A stretch of DNA of 64,000 nucleotides from contig OY770026.1 of NCBI GenBank assembly GCA_963669455.1, forward strand, positions 434,001-498,000, given 5' to 3'. The position numbers were made by a program, and so were the translations under genes. A model generated the notes under the pieces. The model was not told where the DNA came from, made no database searches, and saw only the letters and a program-made list of their open reading frames with translations. Of this stretch, positions 50,636 to 58,947 are shown piece by piece; positions within the stretch are counted from its first letter, which is position 1; each line of letters starts with the position of its first letter. The stretch comes from JAWKWH01 sp963669455. Its GTDB lineage: Bacteria; Pseudomonadota; Alphaproteobacteria; Rhizobiales; Rhizobiaceae.

Positions 50636-52840
50636 ATGATTGATCGTTCCAAAATTTCCACTTCCCATTTGAGGTTGATTGTTTCGAGCGTCGGAGCTGC
50701 GGTCCTGCTCGCGGCAACTGTGCTCACCGGTCTTTATCTTGGCGGTGAAACACAGACGAGATTCACTGCCATTGACACCAATTGGCAGGCCTATTCCGAT
50801 GAAGCAGACAGACGCGGTGAATTGCTGAGCCGAATTCGCGGACATATTGGCTATGGTGGAATAATTCATAACTTCAAGAACTATGTGCTCAGGCAAGACA
50901 GTGCCTATCTTGAGCTGCTGGAGACCCAAATAAGTGACTTCACAGGCACATTGGAGGAATACCGAAAAAGCGGCGCGGAATCCACGGAGCTTGAACATTT
51001 AGCGGCGATCGAACGCACGATACGGGCCTATCAGGAACGTATTCCCCTCGCTGAACGCGCTGCACGGGAAGGCTGGCCGCCAGCCCATACCGACCAACTG
51101 GTCAAGGTCGATGATACCGAGGCGATACTATCGATCAGCGCATTGGATGCCTATTGGCGCGAAAAGCGGCAACAGACGACACGGTCTATTGGCGAAGCCG
51201 TCAGCGAAGGTAACGAACTGGTGACGGTCGGGTTTCGATTTTTGGCCGGATTGGCCATCGTGGCGATGCTTCTTTACAGCCTGTTCTTTCTTTTGCAGCG
51301 CGAATTGCGGCAGAGCATCGCACAGGTTTCGGCCGAGCTGAAGGAGCGTAAAATCGCCCAGCAGGTGGCCAAGAAATTCCAGCATGCGGTGGATCAAAGT
51401 CCCGCCACCATCATCATCACCGACACCGAGAGCAAAATTGAATATGTCAACGACAAATTCTGCTCACTGACCGGATTTAGGCCCTCGGAAGTCATCGGCA
51501 AAACACCGAAATTTCTGCAGTCGGGAGACGTCTCTCAAGAGGAATATTCGATTTTGCGCCAGCAATTGGCCCGCGGCGAGCCCTGGCATGGCACATTCCG
51601 CAACCGCAAGAGCAATGGCGATTTGTATTGGGCCAAGACCGCGATATTGCCGTTGCGGGCCAAGGACGGCAACATCACGCATTTTGTCGGCCTTGGCGAG
51701 GATGTCACCGAACGGCAAAAGGCACGTGAGCACATGCACCGGGTGCAGAAAATGGAGGCCGTCGGCCTGCTTGCAAGCGGTGTTGCACACGATTTCAACA
51801 ATGTCTTGACCACGATACTTGGAAACGTCCACCTGGCGCGGCTCGATGCGCCGGAAGGCACCGATTTCGAGGAGGAACTGGAGCAGATCGAGATTGCAGC
51901 CAAGCGGGCCCGTAATCTCGTCGGTCAGGTGCTGGCCTTTGCGCGGCGGCAGCCCGGTGAAGCCAGGCCAATGAGGATCATGGAAGTGATGCAAGAGGTG
52001 GCGCGGCTGATGAAGGCGTCGAGCCAACCCAATATTCAAATCGAATGCGATGTTGGGGATGAGACCCTGTCGGTGAATGTCGATCCGACCAGGTTGCATC
52101 AGGTCATCATGAACCTTTGCTCCAATGCTGTGGAGGCGGTCGGCCCGGAAGGCGGCAGTATTCTGCTTTCAGCTGAAAGCGTACAAAGAACCGATGGCCC
52201 ACGGCAGGTGGTTGTTCGCGTCAAAGATACCGGATCTGGTATTTCCGAAGACATTCAGGCCAGGATTTTCGATCCGTTTTTTACGACCAAGAAAGCGGGT
52301 AAGGGTACGGGGCTTGGCCTTTCGGTTGTCGCCAATCTGGTTGGCGAAATGAATGGCCAGATAGGTCTTGAGAGCGCGCCGGGCGAGGGAAGCACTTTCA
52401 CCATCGAGTTACCGGCGGTCGCTTGCGCGCCGCCCGATGTTGCGCCCCCGCAAAAAGTCATCAAGGGCAGCGGTCATATTTTGCTGATTGACGATGAACG
52501 CGAGGTTCTTGCGACATGCGACAAGCTGCTGCGAAGCATGAACTACGACCCTCATGCCTTTAGCGATCCTGTGGCGGCTTTGGCGGCATTTGAGGCCGAT
52601 CCGGACAAGTTTGCGCTGGTCATGACGGATTTTGTCATGCCTGGCATGAGCGGCGAGGAATTGTGTCGTGCGATCAGGCGCCTCAAGCCCGATTGTCCGC
52701 TGATCGTATATTCGGCCTACCAGCCGGGCGACACACCATTAAATACCCTCCAGCCGATCAAGTTTCTGGAAAAGCCACTTGAGCCTGCGATGCTGGCTCG
52801 CGCACTTGAGTCGATGCTGTGGGAACCGGTCTCCGCCTAG
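50636..52840 (+). CDS. Hybrid sensor histidine kinase (PAS, HisKA, HATPase, REC)
   Basis: 734 residues from ATG 50636; ATG 50609 is an alternative. Order: membrane helix (about 10-30), a helical sensor region (30-200), second helix (about 205-225), PAS/PAC (about 245-360, HAVDQSPATIIITDTES and PLRAKDGNITHFVG), HisKA with the histidine in LASGVAHDFNN (about 382), HATPase with GTGLGLSVV, and a receiver domain (about 615-734) with LVMTDFVMPGMSG. The stop TAG is the start of repeat A2. Confidence 0.92.
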   Translation: MIDRSKISTSHLRLIVSSVGAAVLLAATVLTGLYLGGETQTRFTAIDTNWQAYSDEADRRGELLSRIRGHIGYGGIIHNFKNYVLRQDSAYLELLETQISDFTGTLEEYRKSGAESTELEHLAAIERTIRAYQERIPLAERAAREGWPPAHTDQLVKVDDTEAILSISALDAYWREKRQQTTRSIGEAVSEGNELVTVGFRFLAGLAIVAMLLYSLFFLLQRELRQSIAQVSAELKERKIAQQVAKKFQHAVDQSPATIIITDTESKIEYVNDKFCSLTGFRPSEVIGKTPKFLQSGDVSQEEYSILRQQLARGEPWHGTFRNRKSNGDLYWAKTAILPLRAKDGNITHFVGLGEDVTERQKAREHMHRVQKMEAVGLLASGVAHDFNNVLTTILGNVHLARLDAPEGTDFEEELEQIEIAAKRARNLVGQVLAFARRQPGEARPMRIMEVMQEVARLMKASSQPNIQIECDVGDETLSVNVDPTRLHQVIMNLCSNAVEAVGPEGGSILLSAESVQRTDGPRQVVVRVKDTGSGISEDIQARIFDPFFTTKKAGKGTGLGLSVVANLVGEMNGQIGLESAPGEGSTFTIELPAVACAPPDVAPPQKVIKGSGHILLIDDEREVLATCDKLLRSMNYDPHAFSDPVAALAAFEADPDKFALVMTDFVMPGMSGEELCRAIRRLKPDCPLIVYSAYQPGDTPLNTLQPIKFLEKPLEPAMLARALESMLWEPVSA

Positions 52841-53147
52841 AGCGCGTCTTGTTTAAATGGAATCGTTTGAGCGCAGGGTATTTGTGTCCTGGTTAGGAGA
52901 GTGACGCGACGCGGGTGCGCACCCGTTAGCGTCGCGCGACGACATCCAGGGCGCAAAGAACCAAGCTGAAACGATTTGGGTTTGCTGTCCTGTCTCAAAA
53001 CCTTAACTCCACCTGCTTGGAGGTCTTTTTCACGGACAGTGTCGTCAAAATCCTCGCACGATCGTCTGATCGCACTCCGGTGTTTTCCTAACTGCCGCAA
53101 AAAATCCTCTCCATCAAACTGATCCCATTTAAGCAAGACACGCTCTA
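52838..53147. repeat. Family A repeat, copy A2 (inverted)
   Basis: 310 bp, orientation opposite to A1. Ends TAGAGCGCGTCTTG and CAAGACACGCTCTA. In this copy an uninterrupted 99-codon frame runs on the minus strand from one terminal repeat to the other. Its left end coincides with the stop codon of the histidine kinase gene. Confidence 0.9.
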
Positions 53148-53172
53148 GGTCCTGAAGTCACCGAAACAAATC

Positions 53173-53240
53173 CGTTACATTTCGTTGCAAGATTTCATCG
53201 TTTTTTGCTCGCCGGTTATACCGGCGTTACATCGCTTCGC
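53173..53240 (+). promoter_or_regulatory. Candidate operator region of the idr-like operon
   Basis: CGTTACATTTCGTTGC at 53173 and CGTTACATCGCTTCGC at 53225 agree at 12 of 16 bases and are 52 bp apart, about five helical turns. Between them is the perfect inverted repeat GCCGGT-TAT-ACCGGC (53211-53225). It lies 105-170 bp upstream of the first gene. Binding protein and promoter are not known. Confidence 0.45.
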
Positions 53241-53343
53241 TACGATGCCTTTCAAAGCCCAATACGGATCGCGGTATTTCAAGCCGTGATGCGTCAATGG
53301 GCCAGGATTACATTCACGGAACGGCAGCTGTGGGGGAAGTTTG

Positions 53344-54459
53344 ATGAAGCGGTGTCCACCAAGTCGAGCATATGGCAAGCTGACAGCGATATTATTTGCA
53401 ACGGCCGCGGCGTTCGGCATTTCCATCACTACCTCTAATGCCGAGGATTTCGGGCCTGTCAAACCACTGGAAGTGAAGGCTGAGTTAGCCGCTTTGGGAA
53501 AGCGTTTGTTCTACGACAATCGCCTGTCGGGTGACACCAGCCTGTCATGTTCCAGCTGCCATCAGCCCGGCAAGGCATTTACCGATGGCGAGGCTCTGTC
53601 GACGGCCTATACCGGATCTCAGCATTTTAGAAATACGCCAACCCTTGCCAATGTCGGGCACCGTGCGGCCTGGTTCCATGATGGACGGCTTGGCACCAAT
53701 TTGAACGATGTGACCCGCGAATCCATCACCGAAACCTATTTCATGAACATGGATATGCGGATCATGCAGGAACGCCTGAAGCAGGACCCTGTCTATGTGG
53801 ATATGTTTGAAAAGGCGGGTAAGGGCGAACCGTCAAATGGCGGTGCACGTTCGGCAATCCAGGAGTTTTTGAAATCGATTGCCTCCAGCGGGGCTCCGTT
53901 TGATACCGGTGATCTTTCCGCTTCCGCCAAGGCCGGTTTCGAGCTGTTTAAGGGCAAGGCCGGTTGTGCGGCCTGTCATACCGGACCGCGGTTTACCGAT
54001 GACCAGCCTCATAATATCGGTGTTGCCGAAAACCCCGAAATATGGGCCAACCCGGACAGGCACGTGACATTCGTGACCTATGCGAAGTTCATGGGCATCG
54101 AAAACTACATGAACATCCGGCGCGATCTAGGTGCCTTCGTCCGTGACCACAGGCAGGAAAGCGCCGGCAAGTTCTTAACACCGACATTGCGCGAACTGAC
54201 CTACACCGCACCCTATATGCACAACGGCACGATGGCGACGCTGGAAGATGTGGTGGATTTCTACAATTCCGGCGGTGGCAATTCGGCCAACAAGGACAAG
54301 CTTTTGCGCCCGCTTTCGCTGAGCGAGGAAGAAAAGACCAATCTGGTCGATTTCCTCAAATCGCTGTCCGGCGACAGTTTCGACGTGCCTGACTACAACC
54401 CCGGTGAGATCGATACCGAGTATCCGGTGATCGCCGACTGGCGCAACCAAAAGAATTAG
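53344..54459 (+). CDS. Di-heme cytochrome c peroxidase-like protein (IdrP-type)
   Basis: 371 residues from ATG 53344, with GGGGGAAG four bases upstream. Sec signal peptide ending near TTSNA. Two haem c sites: CSSCH (residues 69-73) and CAACH (208-212), with methionine-containing segments (APYMHNGTMATLEDVVDFYN) and the domain order of MauG/bacterial cytochrome c peroxidases. In iodate-reducing bacteria two such genes (idrP1, idrP2) accompany idrA and idrB and are thought to remove hydrogen peroxide made during iodate reduction. It is the first gene of a four-gene set on the plus strand. Confidence 0.82.
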   Translation: MKRCPPSRAYGKLTAILFATAAAFGISITTSNAEDFGPVKPLEVKAELAALGKRLFYDNRLSGDTSLSCSSCHQPGKAFTDGEALSTAYTGSQHFRNTPTLANVGHRAAWFHDGRLGTNLNDVTRESITETYFMNMDMRIMQERLKQDPVYVDMFEKAGKGEPSNGGARSAIQEFLKSIASSGAPFDTGDLSASAKAGFELFKGKAGCAACHTGPRFTDDQPHNIGVAENPEIWANPDRHVTFVTYAKFMGIENYMNIRRDLGAFVRDHRQESAGKFLTPTLRELTYTAPYMHNGTMATLEDVVDFYNSGGGNSANKDKLLRPLSLSEEEKTNLVDFLKSLSGDSFDVPDYNPGEIDTEYPVIADWRNQKN

Positions 54460-54473
54460 GAGGGGTGGGAAAC

Positions 54474-55616
54474 ATGAAGCGCCAAATATTGAAAACGCTC
54501 GCTGCCGCGACCCTTGCAACAGGTTCCGTCCTGGTAATCGCGACATCGTCCTCCGCCCAGGAACGTCCGGCCATGCTGGCTCCGCTCGGACCGCCGCCTG
54601 AACCGGCGGATAATCCGACGACGGCTGAAAAAGTCGAGCTCGGCAAAATGCTGTTCTTCGATGGCCGTCTTTCCGGCAATGGGGCGATGCCGTGTTCGGC
54701 TTGTCATGCGCCTGATGCCGGATGGGATTTCCCCGACAAGATTTCTCTTGGCTACCCTGGAACGACCCACTGGCGCAACAGCCAGACGATTGTCAATTCC
54801 GCCTATTACGGCAAACTGTTTTGGGCGGGCTCTTCTAAGTCGCTGGAAGGTCAGGCGCGGTCTGCCGCCCGTGGTGGTGTGGCCGGCAATGGCGAAGACG
54901 ATATGATGGAGGCAAGGCTTGCCTTCGTGCCGGAATACCGCAAGCGCTTTCGCGAAGTGTTCGGCGATATATGGCCGAATGTGCGTAATGCCTATCGTGC
55001 GATTGCCGCATTCGAGCGGACGCTGGTTCAGACCGATACGCCGTTCGACAACTACATGCGCGGCGATGACAGCGCATTGACGGGCGAACAAAAAAACGGG
55101 CTGAACCTGTTTGCCGGCAAGGCCGGTTGCGTAGAATGTCATTCAGGCGCGTTGCTGACCAACGAGAAATACTACAATCTCGGTGTTCCCGCCTATGATG
55201 GCTGGGAAACGGATGCGCTGGCACAGATAACCTTCCGATTTGAGTTATTCGCCAAAGGCGCCACTGAGGATAAGTACCGCAAACTCAAGGATGATCCGGG
55301 GCTTTATTTCCGCACCAAGGAAACGGCCGACTACGGCAAGTTCCGCGTGCCGTCACTGCGTTACACCAAATACACCGCGCCTTACATGCATAACGGCATG
55401 ATCGCGACGCTTGAGGATGTGGTTGAGTTTTACAATGCCGGTGGCGGGGAAAATGACTTTTCTGCCACCAAGACCGACCTGATCAAGCCGCTTGGTTTGA
55501 GCGACACGGAAAAAAGCGAACTGGTCGCATTTCTCGAAAGTCTGTCAGGTGATCGCATTGAAATGGAAGAGCCTGACCTGCCGCCATCAGAACCATTGCC
55601 AGCCAGGTCCAACTGA
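54474..55616 (+). CDS. Di-heme cytochrome c peroxidase-like protein, second copy (IdrP-type)
   Basis: 380 residues from ATG 54474, 14 bp after the first. Sec signal peptide (ends about SSSAQ). Two haem c sites CSACH (residues 74-78) and CVECH (about 219-223), and the same YTAPYMHNGMIATLEDVVEFYN module as its neighbour. The two proteins are related but clearly diverged, which argues for distinct roles rather than a recent duplication. It is followed by the Rieske gene after 22 bp. Confidence 0.82.
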   Translation: MKRQILKTLAAATLATGSVLVIATSSSAQERPAMLAPLGPPPEPADNPTTAEKVELGKMLFFDGRLSGNGAMPCSACHAPDAGWDFPDKISLGYPGTTHWRNSQTIVNSAYYGKLFWAGSSKSLEGQARSAARGGVAGNGEDDMMEARLAFVPEYRKRFREVFGDIWPNVRNAYRAIAAFERTLVQTDTPFDNYMRGDDSALTGEQKNGLNLFAGKAGCVECHSGALLTNEKYYNLGVPAYDGWETDALAQITFRFELFAKGATEDKYRKLKDDPGLYFRTKETADYGKFRVPSLRYTKYTAPYMHNGMIATLEDVVEFYNAGGGENDFSATKTDLIKPLGLSDTEKSELVAFLESLSGDRIEMEEPDLPPSEPLPARSN

Positions 55617-55638
55617 CGAATTCGCACGGAGAAAAATC

Positions 55639-56220
55639 ATGGCCGAACAGATTGGTCTACAAGAAACCATCAACGGACCGGTGGAAGCGCGAAAAGGCTC
55701 CAGACCGTGTTTGATGAACCGCCGCAGTTTTCTTCTGACATCCGGGGTGACCACTGCTACGGTGATGGTGGCGATGCATACCAGCGAGGGAATGGCACAG
55801 GTGCCGGCCCTGGTTGCGACCTATCCGAAAAAACATGTCGCCAAACTGTCCGAGTTAAAGGTCGATGAGCCGGTGGACTTCACCTATCCCGATGAGGGCG
55901 CCTATGCGGAATCGATGATCGTCAAGCTCGGCCGCGAGGCCGGTGGAGGCATCGGTGACGATAAGGACGTTGTCGCCTTTAACTACACATGCACCCATCA
56001 GGGTGGTCCGTTGCAGGGCACGTATCAGGCCGGCGATAAAGCGCTCGGGCCATGCCCGCTGCATTTGACCACATTCGATCTGACCAGACACGGCATGTTC
56101 ATTTCGGGTCAGGCGTATCAGAGCCTGCCGCAGGTGCTGCTCGAACTCGATGGCGACGACATTTATGCCGTCGGCATGTTCGGGCTTATCTACGGCCGTT
56201 ACGACAATCTGCAAGGTTGA
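55639..56220 (+). CDS. idrB: Rieske iron-sulfur subunit (IdrB/AioB-like)
   Basis: 193 residues from ATG 55639. A Tat signal with RRSFLL (arginines at 28-29) precedes a hydrophobic stretch, so the folded protein, probably with its large subunit bound, is exported. Rieske ligands: CTHQGG and CPLH in the C-terminal half. The end GMFGLIYGRYDN is like arsenite-oxidase small subunits. Together with the next gene and the two peroxidases it matches the iodate reductase small subunit; a plain AioB is the alternative. Confidence 0.8.
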   Translation: MAEQIGLQETINGPVEARKGSRPCLMNRRSFLLTSGVTTATVMVAMHTSEGMAQVPALVATYPKKHVAKLSELKVDEPVDFTYPDEGAYAESMIVKLGREAGGGIGDDKDVVAFNYTCTHQGGPLQGTYQAGDKALGPCPLHLTTFDLTRHGMFISGQAYQSLPQVLLELDGDDIYAVGMFGLIYGRYDNLQG

Positions 56221-56232
56221 GGGAAAACAGTC

Positions 56233-58908
56233 ATGGCCACACCTTATTACATCCCCGAAACCAATATCCCGCTGCCGCCGAAATCGGCGGATGTCATTTC
56301 AACAGCTTGCGATTACTGCATCGTGGCCTGTGGATACAAAGTTTTTCGCTGGCCGGTAAAAGGCGGCGATGTCGGCGGCCCTGAAGCAGGCCAGAACGCA
56401 TTCGGTGTTGATTTCCCGGTAGACCCGCTTGGGCCATGGGTGGCGCCGAACCAGTATAATGTTGTGCTTCACGATGGCGAACCTCATCATGTCATCATCA
56501 TCCCGGACAAGGACACCAAACACGTCAATCCGAACGGAAATTCCTCCATCCGGGGCGGCGCGATTGCACAGAAGGTCTATAATCCGCAGACACCAACCCG
56601 CGATCGGCTGAAATCGCCGATGATTCGCATGTTTGGCGTCTTGATGCCTGTGCCATGGGATTTTGCCATCGAGATCGCCGCAGAAGTCGGCAAGCATGTC
56701 ATCGAGAAGCATGGTGCCAATGCGTATAGTGTGAAGACCTTCTCCTATGGCTATATGGAGAACACCTATGCGATTACGAAATATGCGCTAAGGCATATTT
56801 CGACAGCCAGTTTTACCTTCCACGACACGCCTTCCGACGTGACTTCCACGCCAGGTTTCCGTGATGCGGGTTTCGATAATTTCGGCCCCTCCTACGAAGA
56901 CTGGGGTAGCGCTGAAACGCTGATGATCTGTGGCACCGATCCATATGAATCAAAAACGATCCTGTTTACCGACTGGATCATGCCGGCGATCCAGAACGGT
57001 CAAAAGACCATTTTCCTCGGGCCACGCCGGACCGGTGGCATTGCCTATGCGGAAAAGAACGGCGGTCTGTGGATCGATCTTCAGCCGGGCACCGATTTGC
57101 CGGTCGTTCTTGCGATCGCACGGGTCATTGTTGAAAACGGTTGGGAAGACAGCGACTGGATCAAAAACTGGGTCAACTCGAAGTTCGAGAGTTCGTCCGG
57201 GTTTGGACAGGGTACGCGCAATACGCCATGGCAGTGGCGCACCACCTGGGGCAAATTTCAGACCAAGGGTTTTGAGGACTGGAAAAAATGGCTGCTGGAG
57301 CAGGACTATGCCGAGCCTGAAAAGGCAGCCGAGATCGCCCAGATCGACGTGCAGAAAATCTACACGGCCGCCGAATGGCTGGCAAAACCGCGCGAAGACG
57401 GCTCGCGGCCCAAATCATCCTTCATGATCGAGAAGGGCTTTTACTGGTCGAACAATACCGGAAACACCAACGCGATCTCCGCGCTCGGCATTGTCTGCGG
57501 CGCGGGCGGGCGCCCAGGCCAGGTTGTTGGCCGTGCCGGCGGACACCAGCGTGGCGGGTTGCGTGGCGGAAAATATCCGCGCAACAAGTCGCCGGAAAAA
57601 CTGCCCGGCCGCCGCCGCCGCGCGATGGATACCGACAGGTATCTGATGTCTGGTCATACGCGGCTTGCCCATGTGATTGGAAACACCTGGATCCAGGCGA
57701 TGTGCGGCAGCCAGTCGCTTGCCTCGAAGTTCGACGAACTGACCGTGCAGAACCCGCACCAGATCCGTTCTTTCGACAAGCAGGAAATTATCGAAACCCT
57801 GAAAAAACGGGCCGATTCCGGCGGAATGGTGGTTTTCGATCAGGATATCTATCTGGTCGATCCGATCGGTGCGCGCTATGCCGACATCATCTTCCCGGCG
57901 GCAGGCTGGGGCGAAGACACATTTACCCGCGCCAATGGTGAACGGCGTATCAGGCTTTATCCAAAATTCTACGATGCGCCGGGCGAGGCGAAGCCAGACT
58001 GGTGGATTATCGCGCAACTGGCCAAGGCCATGGGTTTTGAGGGTTTCGACTGGAACAATTCCAACGATGTTCTGGAAGAAGGCGCCCGGTTCTCGCGGGG
58101 CAGCCGCAAGGACTTCTCGATGGTCAAGGTTGCAGCCAAGCGCGAAGGCAAGACGCTGCATGAGAAGATCGGCGAATTTGGCACCGATGGCATTCAGGGC
58201 CCGGTCCTGATGCTCGATGACGGCTCGCTGGCCGGCACGAAACGGTTGCACGACACCACTCGCAAATTGCCGGTTGAAGGTCCGGCAGGTGCGAATGTGT
58301 TCAACAAGAAGCTGACGCATTTCAATTCGCAGACCGGCAAATGCAATATCCAGAAAGCGCCATGGTCGCTGTTTTCGGATTATTGGGAATGGCTGCGGCC
58401 CAAGGGTGATGAGTTGTGGTGTACATCAGGGCGCATCAATGAGCGTTGGCAGTCTGGTTATGATGATCGCCGCAGGCCCTATATCGTCCAGCGCTGGCCG
58501 GAAAACTGGGTTGAAATACACCCCGATGATGCTGCCGAGCGCGGCATTGAGAGCGGCGATTATGTGATGCTGTTTTCCGAACGCATCCCAGTGCAGAAAG
58601 ACACGATCATCGGTATCGAGGGTGATGACTTTACCTTCACCAAGCTGATGGAAAATGGTCATATCGAACTGCACAAGGCGGCGATCACTGCGGTCGCGAT
58701 TGTCACACCGGCCCTCAAAAAGGGTGTGATGTATATGGACTTCCTTCACACATCACAGCCGGCCAATGCGCTTGCTGGCAGGGTCGTGGACTGGATCAGC
58801 GGCAATTACAATTACAAGATGGGTATCGGCAAGGTGAAGAAGATTGGCGTTTCGCCCTATAAGAACGACTATCGTTCGATGAGCTTCGCCCGTCGTGACA
58901 TCGCATAG
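56233..58908 (+). CDS. idrA: Molybdopterin oxidoreductase large subunit (putative iodate reductase IdrA, AioA-like)
   Basis: 891 residues, DMSO-reductase family, arsenite-oxidase-like. Cluster ligands C26, C29, C33 in ACDYCIVACGYKVF. There is no signal peptide of its own; it should be carried by the Tat signal of the Rieske subunit. AioA has about 825 residues with H195, E203, R419 and H423 around arsenite. Here R434 and H438 (GRAGGHQRGG) could match R419/H423, but the AioA pattern around H195 and E203 is not recognisable. With two di-heme peroxidase genes upstream, iodate reductase is the better label. Electrons would come from periplasmic cytochrome c. Confidence 0.8.
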   Translation: MATPYYIPETNIPLPPKSADVISTACDYCIVACGYKVFRWPVKGGDVGGPEAGQNAFGVDFPVDPLGPWVAPNQYNVVLHDGEPHHVIIIPDKDTKHVNPNGNSSIRGGAIAQKVYNPQTPTRDRLKSPMIRMFGVLMPVPWDFAIEIAAEVGKHVIEKHGANAYSVKTFSYGYMENTYAITKYALRHISTASFTFHDTPSDVTSTPGFRDAGFDNFGPSYEDWGSAETLMICGTDPYESKTILFTDWIMPAIQNGQKTIFLGPRRTGGIAYAEKNGGLWIDLQPGTDLPVVLAIARVIVENGWEDSDWIKNWVNSKFESSSGFGQGTRNTPWQWRTTWGKFQTKGFEDWKKWLLEQDYAEPEKAAEIAQIDVQKIYTAAEWLAKPREDGSRPKSSFMIEKGFYWSNNTGNTNAISALGIVCGAGGRPGQVVGRAGGHQRGGLRGGKYPRNKSPEKLPGRRRRAMDTDRYLMSGHTRLAHVIGNTWIQAMCGSQSLASKFDELTVQNPHQIRSFDKQEIIETLKKRADSGGMVVFDQDIYLVDPIGARYADIIFPAAGWGEDTFTRANGERRIRLYPKFYDAPGEAKPDWWIIAQLAKAMGFEGFDWNNSNDVLEEGARFSRGSRKDFSMVKVAAKREGKTLHEKIGEFGTDGIQGPVLMLDDGSLAGTKRLHDTTRKLPVEGPAGANVFNKKLTHFNSQTGKCNIQKAPWSLFSDYWEWLRPKGDELWCTSGRINERWQSGYDDRRRPYIVQRWPENWVEIHPDDAAERGIESGDYVMLFSERIPVQKDTIIGIEGDDFTFTKLMENGHIELHKAAITAVAIVTPALKKGVMYMDFLHTSQPANALAGRVVDWISGNYNYKMGIGKVKKIGVSPYKNDYRSMSFARRDIA

Positions 58909-58947
58909 TCCGCGGCTGTCTCAAATGTTTGGCAAGGCGGTGCGCTG

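Noticed and set aside
56233..58908. Plain arsenite oxidase AioA
   Set aside because: Two di-heme peroxidase genes, the greater length and the changed region around H195/E203 fit iodate reductase better, though arsenite oxidase is not fully excluded.
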